A stretch of DNA of 9,346 bases from Candidatus Omnitrophota bacterium (GTDB lineage: Bacteria; Omnitrophota; Gorgyraeia; Gorgyraeales; Gorgyraeaceae). The stretch lies in assembly GCA_020057645.1 (NCBI GenBank), contig JAGVFL010000072.1, positions 1-9,346 on the forward strand, written 5' to 3'. The position numbers and the translations under genes were made by a program. Below the pieces are notes generated by a model, which did not search any database, was not told the origin of the DNA, and was given only the letters and a program-made list of their open reading frames with translations. Numbering within the stretch: position 1 is the stretch's first letter; each line of letters begins with the position of its first letter. Below are positions 1 to 5,850 of this stretch, one piece after another.

Positions 1-2710
1 CATAATGTCTATCCCAATGTTTCAATACCCCAGCCGGAAAATCCTCTTTCCTAGCCAATACCTTTACTACTGAACCGTCGCTAAGGACAAAGCCATCAAG
101 TCTCCTTGGGTCAATACGATTTAATTCTACCTCGGTCATTCCGGTTATATTATTAGATTTGATTCTGCTTCCGTTAAGAGGTTCCGCTTTATCCAGGGAT
201 TCAAAATATTTACGGCTTGTTTCATCAGCAATATCCTGTGTAGCCCTGCCGGTAGCAATAGAAGAATCGATAATATCCGCCACCCTTTTAGATATTCTCA
301 TTGATATAGCTTTATTGGTGATCTCATGACCCAAGTGCCCGTCAACTCCAGTTACTCCTCCGGCATTAGCTATATAATCAGGGACATAGGCAATGCCGGC
401 CTGTTTCAACAACTGGTTATCGCGCTGTTTGTCTTCAGTAACATTATTGCAAGAACCGCTGATAATACTTACGCCTGCGCTTTTTAACTCGTCTATACTA
501 GATGGATTCACAACCGGCCCAACTGCGCAGGGTGAAAAAACATCTATCTTATTAACCCCCATAGCCTTAAGCTTATCCGAAAAGGTCTTCATCGGATTCA
601 TTATTTTATTGGTGTATGCGCCGTTCGGGAGCTTGTCTTCAGAAAATACGAACAACCTATTGGAATCAATATATGATTTAAATTCTTCTTTTGCTGTCTG
701 GATTTTAGCTGGATCCACATCAGAAGCTATAACTATTGCCTTTCCTTCGAGTAAAGGCCGAAGCAATAAACCACCTGTGCCCCCTATACCTTGTATAGCT
801 ATAACCTTTCCTGTTAAATAGGCTTCTGGCCTTTCTGAACTATAGAGTAAAATTGGCGACAAATCCTTGCTTTTATCATGCCGTAGCTCATTAGCGGCAT
901 CGTTCGCCCTAGTAGCTATTTTGCCTCCAGAATCTGCATCAAAAGCCATTGGGACCCTTAGCTTTGCAGAGATTTTATTTGTCGGCTCACTAGGCAGATC
1001 AAGCTGTTTTATTAACTCCTCTATAGGTTTCCGCTTTCCTGATAAAAGGAAATGGTAATTTTCCTCGTCTATTTCTGTTTTGGAAAACGGTGAGATTACT
1101 ATATAGGAGTAGCCTTTTTCTTTCAAAAGCCTGGTTATGCCTTGAGTATGAAAGCCTCCTGTGATAAGAGTGGCTACTCTGACATTGCGCTTTTCCACTT
1201 CAGAGGTGGTATTGGTAAACATTGCAAGGTCCCTGGCTTTTACAGTTTTGTAGAAATCTTCTAGATACTGCAGATGAGAATCTATCAGGTCAGGATTAAA
1301 ATCTACAAAACTGGAAAGATTATATTTTCTAATTGCCGGTTTTAGAAACGCTTCAAAAAAAGCTACTTTATGAGAGTCCCTGTTATTCAGATAATAATCA
1401 AGTTCTTCATTTGATATCTTGAGATTAAAAAATCCTTCCAAAAATTTTATATTGCGCAGCGCTTGGGTAAGTGTTTTTTCTTCATCATTTTTGGCAAGCT
1501 TTTGTTTTATTTCATAAGACAAGTCTTCCATCTCTACGAAAAGCTTCACGGACTCCAAAGAATTCACCTTGGTAAGGTAATCTACGAAATCCATCAGATT
1601 CGGGTATTTTGACACCTGGTCTTTCAGGTGTTTATTGGCCAGGTCTTTCAGGTAACTGTAAAATGAAAAAGGCGAGATCTTCTGGTCTCTAAAAAGGCTT
1701 GCCTTGGCCATTAATGTATCCATGTCGCTGCGGTTGGATTTTGCGGCAATCGCTGATTGTAAATTTAATAGCAGGTTCTGGGATTCCTGCATAATCTTTT
1801 GCTGGTCAATCTTAGCTTCTTTATCTATGGTTTCATTGAGAATAGCGATATTTTTATAGTTAGCCGCGGGGATATTTAATTTCTGGATGTAACTTGACAG
1901 GTATTTCAGATGGCCGGCTGTTTCTGTCTTTTGGTTCTCGTAATCAGCTTCTTTCTGGTCTATTGCCAGCAGTTCTTTTGAATATATTTTAGGTCTTAAT
2001 TCTTCCAGGGCTTTTTTAGCCTGGGAAATAAAAACATGGGAATCAGGGTTAAACTTCATGATGTTATTGAATTCTTCTATATTCTTAAAATATATATCTT
2101 TATTTTCAATGCCCCATATGGGTAGATCCGGGTATTTTGTTATGGATAGATACTCCTCTCCCGTAAGCTCTCCTGAATCAACAAAAAGCCTTGCTACTTT
2201 TTTTCTGACTTCAGGGTCCGGGAAACTTGAAACGCTGGATGTATCCACAACTCCATCCGCTCCTTCTGAGCAGACCAGTCCTAAATTATAATCCTTAACC
2301 AGTATTTCCAATATACCGGCTAAATTAAGGGTAGCCTCAGGATTTGTATGAAGGTCTTGAATGTACACGATGAGCCTGGAATTATCCTGGTCAGGATTCT
2401 GGTATACCTCTACTACTTTTCCCAGCTCCTGCGGTATATGAATAAGCGATATATCAGAAAGATGCGAGGAAAGTATCTTCTGGGCTTCTCTTTTCTGAGA
2501 GGCCTGCTGTTTGGCGTCTACATCTTCTCCCTGAAGAACAGCTTTTTTCTTCTGGATAGCCTCTTCTTTTTCAGTGCTCAATTTTTGATAATTTACTTTT
2601 TTATTCTTGAATATGGACTTGGATTCAGGGCCGGCATATGCGACATTAGTAGCTAGAAACGCGATCAGGGTGAAGATTGAAACAACCTTGTTTAGTAATT
2701 TAAAAGACAT
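1..2710 (-). CDS. Large exported protein: signal peptide, ChaN/TraB-like region, Leu/Glu-dehydrogenase NAD-binding domain (3' end outside window)
   Basis: Reading the minus strand from the ATG at 2710 gives 903 codons with no stop before the window edge, so the C-terminus is missing. Residues 1-26 form a clear Sec signal peptide (Lys4 and Lys8, hydrophobic 9-21, cut expected after AYA at 24-26). Residues 30-80 are charged and probably helical. At 113-150 RLIVYIQDLHTN and a later CSEGADG resemble the first half of the ChaN/TraB (Tiki/EreA-like) fold. At 511-541 VATLITGGFHTQGI followed by VISP resembles its closing Gly-x-x-His strand. About 400 mostly helical residues separate the two. Residues 633-790 match the NAD-binding domain of leucine/glutamate dehydrogenases: GIGGTG at 641-646, SDVD at 663-666, DVFSPCAVG at 723-731, NN at 755-756, PDYIANAGG at 777-785. 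The catalytic N-terminal half of such enzymes is not seen. The start is secured by a perfect Shine-Dalgarno. Function unknown; domain assignments are by eye. Confidence 0.85.
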   Translation of the reverse strand, partial: MSFKLLNKVVSIFTLIAFLATNVAYAGPESKSIFKNKKVNYQKLSTEKEEAIQKKKAVLQGEDVDAKQQASQKREAQKILSSHLSDISLIHIPQELGKVVEVYQNPDQDNSRLIVYIQDLHTNPEATLNLAGILEILVKDYNLGLVCSEGADGVVDTSSVSSFPDPEVRKKVARLFVDSGELTGEEYLSITKYPDLPIWGIENKDIYFKNIEEFNNIMKFNPDSHVFISQAKKALEELRPKIYSKELLAIDQKEADYENQKTETAGHLKYLSSYIQKLNIPAANYKNIAILNETIDKEAKIDQQKIMQESQNLLLNLQSAIAAKSNRSDMDTLMAKASLFRDQKISPFSFYSYLKDLANKHLKDQVSKYPNLMDFVDYLTKVNSLESVKLFVEMEDLSYEIKQKLAKNDEEKTLTQALRNIKFLEGFFNLKISNEELDYYLNNRDSHKVAFFEAFLKPAIRKYNLSSFVDFNPDLIDSHLQYLEDFYKTVKARDLAMFTNTTSEVEKRNVRVATLITGGFHTQGITRLLKEKGYSYIVISPFSKTEIDEENYHFLLSGKRKPIEELIKQLDLPSEPTNKISAKLRVPMAFDADSGGKIATRANDAANELRHDKSKDLSPILLYSSERPEAYLTGKVIAIQGIGGTGGLLLRPLLEGKAIVIASDVDPAKIQTAKEEFKSYIDSNRLFVFSEDKLPNGAYTNKIMNPMKTFSDKLKAMGVNKIDVFSPCAVGPVVNPSSIDELKSAGVSIISGSCNNVTEDKQRDNQLLKQAGIAYVPDYIANAGGVTGVDGHLGHEITNKAISMRISKRVADIIDSSIATGRATQDIADETSRKYFESLDKAEPLNGSRIKSNNITGMTEVELNRIDPRRLDGFVLSDGSVVKVLARKEDFPAGVLKHWDRHY

Positions 2711-2716
2711 TTACTT

Positions 2717-2723
2717 CCTCCTT
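2717..2723 (-). promoter_or_regulatory. Strong ribosome binding site of the large exported gene
   Basis: The minus strand reads AAGGAGG here, the full anti-16S core, six bases before the ATG at 2708-2710. It is the best Shine-Dalgarno in the window and fixes the start of the signal-peptide gene. Together with the near-consensus promoter upstream it suggests high expression. Confidence 0.85.
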
Positions 2724-2766
2724 GTATTTATGTATATTTAAAATACTTTTTAAAATCCTATATAAA

Positions 2767-2795
2767 AGTATAGCATGTAAGCGCTTTCTTGTCAA
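2767..2795 (-). promoter_or_regulatory. Sigma-70-type promoter for the large exported gene
   Basis: On the minus strand a consensus -35 TTGACA (2795-2790) is followed by a 17-base spacer and a -10 TATACT (2772-2767). TGC directly before the -10 gives an extended -10 element. Transcription should start near 2760, leaving a leader of about 50 bases that is A+T-rich and ends in the Shine-Dalgarno. The promoter lies between proS and the large gene, so this gene can be transcribed independently of the housekeeping cluster. Confidence 0.75.
2775..2789. promoter_or_regulatory. LacI/CcpA-type operator-like palindrome in the promoter spacer
   Basis: The plus strand reads ATGTAAGCGCTTTCT, with AAGCGCTT as a perfect 8-base palindrome. 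It fits the catabolite-responsive-element consensus WTGNAANCGNWNNCW at every defined position. More generally it looks like a LacI/GalR-family operator with a central CG. It occupies the spacer between -35 and -10, where a bound repressor would block RNA polymerase. CcpA itself is a Firmicutes protein, so in another phylum a different LacI-family regulator would be expected. No regulator gene is in the window, and a single site could be chance. Confidence 0.35.
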
Positions 2796-2823
2796 ACAAA
2801 AATTTAAAATTTTTAAGTAAATT

Positions 2824-2896
2824 TGTCATTGCGAGCGAAGCGAAGCAATCTATCTTTTTATCAGATTGCTTCGTCGCTTCGCTCCTCGCAATGACA
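2824..2896. repeat. Imperfect palindromic repeat, copy 1 (overlaps the 3' end of proS)
   Basis: Two arms in inverted orientation, 2824-2851 and 2863-2896, are separated by about 11 bases. Read on the minus strand, the right arm is 34 bases, opening TGTCATTGCGAG and closing CGAAGCAATCT. The left arm is the same with GA and CGA missing from the middle. The arm body encodes the last 11 residues and the first base of the stop codon of proS. The folded RNA would make a long hairpin at the end of the proS transcript. It is followed by A/T-rich sequence rather than a clean U-tract, so a role as terminator or 3' stabiliser is only possible. Confidence 0.9.
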
Positions 2897-4606
2897 TGCA
2901 GATAGTAAAGCAAGGATTTTGTCTTTTATTTCTTCTTTTTTAACTTCCAGAATCTCGCCTGTAGCTCTTATTTTAATCTCAAGCTTGCCTTTTTTAAGCC
3001 CCCTATCCCCTATCACTATTGAAAAAGGTATGCCTATTAGTTCAGCGTCATTAAATTTAATGCCGGCGCTTTCATCCCTGTCGTCCAACAGCGTTTCTAT
3101 CCCGGCTTTATTTAATTCTTCGTATATAGCATCTGTGGCTTTTTTGACGCTTTCTTCCTTGTAATTAATAGGTATAATTAAAACCTGAAAAGGCGCTATA
3201 GCCAGAGGCCAGATTATGCCCTTATTATCATTATGGATCTCTATAGCTGTAGCCATAATTCTATTCACGCCTATCCCGTAACAGCCCATCACTATTGGTT
3301 TTAATTTTCCGCTCTCATCCACAAATTCCGCTTTCATTGCCTTTGAATACTTAAGGCCTAATTTAAATACATGGCCCATCTCTATCGCATGTTCTATCTT
3401 TATGCTCTTATTGCACTTAGGACAGAGGTCTTTATCGGTAATCATTCTTAAATCAGCCCATTCGCTGGCTTTAAAATCCCTGTCTATGTTTGTATTTATA
3501 TAATGCTTATCCTTTTTGTTAGCTCCTGTGATAAAATTAACCATACCCTTGATAGAGCTATCAGCTATAACCCTTGTTTCTTTTAGCCCAACCGGGCCTG
3601 AAAATCCCATCGGCCCGCCTGTTATTTTCCTGATAACATCTTCATTAGCCATTTCCAGTTTCTGGCATTTCAAGAATTTTTTTATCTTTGTTTCATTTGC
3701 TTCATGGTCGCCTCGTATTAAAACCGCTACCGGCTTTTCATCTGAGGCATAAATAAGCGTCTTTACCATATTTTCAGGCTTAACCTTTAATAAGTGCCCG
3801 ACCTTTTCTATAGTCGTTACCCCGGGCGTATCTATTTCCTGCAAGGGTTTTTGTTTTTCTTGTGCGCTTGTGCGCTTGTGCGCTTGTGCGCTTATCTCTG
3901 CCACCGCCAAACTCCCCGCATACCCGCACGAAGCGCAATGCGCCAGAAGATCTTCTCCGCTATCAGAGACCACCATAAATTCATGCGACACGTCCCCGCC
4001 CATAACACCTGAATCAGCCTCTACGGCAATTGCCTTTAACCCGCATCTCTTAAAGATATTTTCATATGCCTCGTACATTTTCTGATAACTTTTATCAAGG
4101 CCCTTCCAATCCCTATCAAAGCTATAAGCGTCTTTCATTATAAATTCTCGGCTGCGTATCACGCCGAATCTGGGCCTTACCTCGTCTCTGAATTTGGTCT
4201 GGATCTGATAAAAAGTGACAGGCAGCTGTTTATATGAATTAATATGATTTCTAACAAGATCTGTTATGACTTCTTCATGGGTAGGCCCGAAAACAATAAC
4301 TCTATTATGCCTGTCCTTATAGGTAATCAGGTCTTCCCCGAGATCTTTAAACCTGCCTGACTCATGCCATAATTCAACCGGCTGCATGGAAGGCATAAAA
4401 AGCTCTATGGCGCCTTGTTTATTCATTTCTTCGCGGATAATATTCTGGATCTTTTGCAAAACCCTGAGGCCCAAAGGAAGGTAGGTATATGCGCCTGAGG
4501 CAAGTTTCCTGATAAGGCCCGAGCGTATCATAAGGCGGTGGCTTACTGCCTCAGCCTCGCTCGGAACTTCTTTTAACGTTGGTATAAAATACTTACTCCA
4601 TCGCAT
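2861..4606 (-). CDS. proS: Prolyl-tRNA synthetase, bacterial type with editing insertion
   Basis: Class II aminoacyl-tRNA synthetase that charges tRNA-Pro with proline in the cytoplasm. Numbered from the ATG at 4606 (581 residues): the opening RWSKYFIPTLKEVPSEAE is typical of the family. GPTHEE is at 107-112, motif 2 RDEVRPRFG at 140-148, and motif 3 GCYGIGVNRI at 441-450. The editing insertion lies between motifs 2 and 3 (about 250-380), with RGDHEANETK at 298-307 and GGPMGFSGPVG at 330-340. The anticodon-binding domain fills about 470-570. The frame stays open to an ATG at 4672, but those 22 extra residues are largely translated palindromic repeat and the family begins at MRWSKYF, so the later start is chosen, although no strong Shine-Dalgarno precedes it. 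The last 11 residues (CHCEERSDEAI) are also repeat-derived. An octamer repeat lies in the linker before the editing domain. It follows ispG. Confidence 0.95.
   Translation of the reverse strand: MRWSKYFIPTLKEVPSEAEAVSHRLMIRSGLIRKLASGAYTYLPLGLRVLQKIQNIIREEMNKQGAIELFMPSMQPVELWHESGRFKDLGEDLITYKDRHNRVIVFGPTHEEVITDLVRNHINSYKQLPVTFYQIQTKFRDEVRPRFGVIRSREFIMKDAYSFDRDWKGLDKSYQKMYEAYENIFKRCGLKAIAVEADSGVMGGDVSHEFMVVSDSGEDLLAHCASCGYAGSLAVAEISAQAHKRTSAQEKQKPLQEIDTPGVTTIEKVGHLLKVKPENMVKTLIYASDEKPVAVLIRGDHEANETKIKKFLKCQKLEMANEDVIRKITGGPMGFSGPVGLKETRVIADSSIKGMVNFITGANKKDKHYINTNIDRDFKASEWADLRMITDKDLCPKCNKSIKIEHAIEMGHVFKLGLKYSKAMKAEFVDESGKLKPIVMGCYGIGVNRIMATAIEIHNDNKGIIWPLAIAPFQVLIIPINYKEESVKKATDAIYEELNKAGIETLLDDRDESAGIKFNDAELIGIPFSIVIGDRGLKKGKLEIKIRATGEILEVKKEEIKDKILALLSACHCEERSDEAI
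3859..3893. repeat. Octanucleotide tandem repeat inside proS
   Basis: On the plus strand CTTGTGCG occurs four times without mismatch (3859-3890), followed by CTT. In proS it encodes an 8-residue-periodic stretch, SAQAHKRTSAQ, in the linker between the catalytic core and the editing domain (about residues 239-249). Eight is not a multiple of three, so loss or gain of one unit would shift the frame. Confidence 0.95.
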
Positions 4607-4628
4607 ATTTTTATATGTCTCATTTTTA

Positions 4629-4707
4629 AGATTGCTTCGTCGCCTTCGGCTCCTCGCAATGACAATAAGCATGTCATTGCGAGCGAATGAAATGAGCGAA
4701 GCAATCT
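4629..4707. repeat. Imperfect palindromic repeat, copy 2 (between ispG and proS)
   Basis: Arms lie at 4629-4664 and 4672-4707, separated by a 7-base loop. The order is reversed relative to the other two copies: here the AGATTGC ends face outwards and the TGTCATTG ends face the loop. The right arm contains the variant centre GAGCGAATGAAATGAGCGA and is identical to the left arm of copy 3, including flanking bases (about 40 bases, 4670-4709 versus 5766-5805). The left arm has the centre GGAGCCGAAGGCGACG. The element fills nearly the whole ispG-proS gap and creates a spurious ATG-initiated extension upstream of proS. Confidence 0.9.
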
Positions 4708-4716
4708 CAAATTTTA

Positions 4717-5751
4717 TTATAATTCTTTCAACAGCTCTTTAACAATGTCTTTTTCTTTAACCCTCTTTAATATCTTGCCTTTTTTAAAAATTACTCCTGA
4801 ACCTTTGCCACAGGCAATGCCTATGTCTGCTTCTTTAGCTTCACCAGGCCCATTCACTTCGCAGCCCATAATTGCTATTTTAGAGTGATAGTTTTTCGTC
4901 ATTCGTCGTTCGTCGTTCGTGATTCGCAATGCTACTTTGTTAACAATACCCTGCAAATCTACCTGACAGCGGCCGCACGTCGGGCATGATATAATTTCCG
5001 GGCCGAAGTTCCTCAACTTCAATGCCTGAAGAATATTCTTAGCTGCTATTACTTCTTCTACCGGGTCTCCTGTCAATGAAACCCTGATAGTGTCACCTAT
5101 GCCATCCAAAAGTAAAGCGCCTATACCTATAGCTGATTTCACAATGCCTGTTGAAGCAGGGCCTGCTGCAGTAATGCCCAGATGTAAAGGATAGTTTGAT
5201 TTCTTTGAAAAGAGCTTATAGGCCTCTATGGTGCTAAGCGCGTCCGATGCCTTTAATGAAACTATTATATCGTAAAAATCCATTCTCTCCAATATCTTTA
5301 TGTAATCCAATACGGGTTTTACCATATCTTGAGCCTTGCCTCGCACCGAGGTAAGCCTTATCGACCCGGAATTCGCCCCTACTCTTATAGGGATCTTTTT
5401 CTTTTTTGCCAAGCCCGCAACCTCTTTTATTTCGTTTTCTTTATAAATATTCCCGGGATTAAGCCTTATCTTATCTGCCCCATTTTCAATAGCGCGCAAG
5501 GCCAGCCTGTAATCAAAATGTATATCCGCCACTAGCGGCAGGTTTACTTTCCGCTTAATAGCCTTTATAGCGGCCGCAGCCTCAAAATCTTTTATGGCAA
5601 CTCTCACAATCTCGCACCCTGCTTTTTCCAGCTCTTTAATCTGTCTTACTGTGGCCAGGACATCCCTCGTATCAGTCTTTGTCATTGACTGGATAGTGAC
5701 AGGTGCTCCGCCTCCGATTTTGACCCCACCTACCTTGATTTGCCTTGTCAT
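4717..5751 (-). CDS. ispG: 4-hydroxy-3-methylbut-2-en-1-yl diphosphate synthase (GcpE/IspG)
   Basis: Iron-sulphur enzyme of the MEP pathway that reductively converts methylerythritol 2,4-cyclodiphosphate to HMBPP in the cytosol. The 344 residues show the family opening VGGVKIGGGAPVTIQSM, then TDTRD, VADIHFD at 74-80, RLNPGN at 96-101 and RVGANSGS at 123-130. The 4Fe-4S ligands are expected to be Cys256 and Cys259 (CPTCGRC), Cys297 (MGCEVNGPGE) and Glu304. An in-frame TAG lies two codons upstream of the ATG, so this is the first possible start; the Shine-Dalgarno is weak (AGG). Length is at the short end for bacterial members. Between the second and third cysteines is an extra stretch, RITNDERRMTK (276-286), encoded by a heptamer tandem repeat, which makes the cysteine spacing larger than in the E. 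coli enzyme. It sits between rseP and proS, with palindromic repeats on both sides. Confidence 0.95.
   Translation of the reverse strand: MTRQIKVGGVKIGGGAPVTIQSMTKTDTRDVLATVRQIKELEKAGCEIVRVAIKDFEAAAAIKAIKRKVNLPLVADIHFDYRLALRAIENGADKIRLNPGNIYKENEIKEVAGLAKKKKIPIRVGANSGSIRLTSVRGKAQDMVKPVLDYIKILERMDFYDIIVSLKASDALSTIEAYKLFSKKSNYPLHLGITAAGPASTGIVKSAIGIGALLLDGIGDTIRVSLTGDPVEEVIAAKNILQALKLRNFGPEIISCPTCGRCQVDLQGIVNKVALRITNDERRMTKNYHSKIAIMGCEVNGPGEAKEADIGIACGKGSGVIFKKGKILKRVKEKDIVKELLKEL
4895..4927. repeat. Heptanucleotide tandem repeat inside ispG
   Basis: On the plus strand the units are TTCGTCA, TTCGTCG, TTCGTCG, TTCGTGA and a partial TTCGC, so period 7 with 4.7 slightly diverged copies. It encodes most of RITNDERRMTK in IspG. 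The array retains the ispG frame and lies in the loop between the two halves of the iron-sulphur ligand set. Confidence 0.9.
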
Positions 5752-5767
5752 AAGCTAAACCTGAACA

Positions 5768-5838
5768 TGTCATTGCGAGCGAATGAAATGAGCGAAGCAA
5801 TCTCATAAGATTGCTTCGGGCTTCGCCCTCGCAATGAC
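5768..5838. repeat. Imperfect palindromic repeat, copy 3 (between rseP and ispG)
   Basis: Left arm 5768-5803 and right arm 5808-5838 are separated by a 4-base loop, with TGTCATTG ends facing outwards. The left arm has the centre GAGCGAATGAAATGAGCGA and the right arm a different one, itself a small hairpin (GGGCTTCGCCC). The element takes up most of the 99-base gap between rseP and ispG. It would form a stable hairpin within the presumed polycistronic transcript. Confidence 0.9.
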
Positions 5839-5850
5839 GTCTATATTGTA

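Noticed and set aside
1618..1654. Short direct repeat GGTCTTTCAGGT twice in the large gene
   Set aside because: Only two copies, encoding similar helical residues (LKDL/LKDQ). No wider repeat structure follows.
393..2656. Several plus-strand open frames (393-821, 867-1058, 2058-2291, 2348-2656) opposite the large gene
   Set aside because: They lie antisense to a continuous 903-codon frame with a signal peptide and recognisable motifs, have no convincing ribosome sites, and show no family motifs.
2796..2823. Possible intrinsic terminator after proS
   Set aside because: The palindromic repeat gives a hairpin, but the following minus-strand sequence is mixed A/T with no clean run of T directly after the stem, and the -35 region begins close by. 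Termination cannot be claimed.
2824..5838. CRISPR array interpretation of the three repeats
   Set aside because: Copies are about 1-2 kb apart with genes between them, are palindromic with variable centres, and lack uniform spacers.
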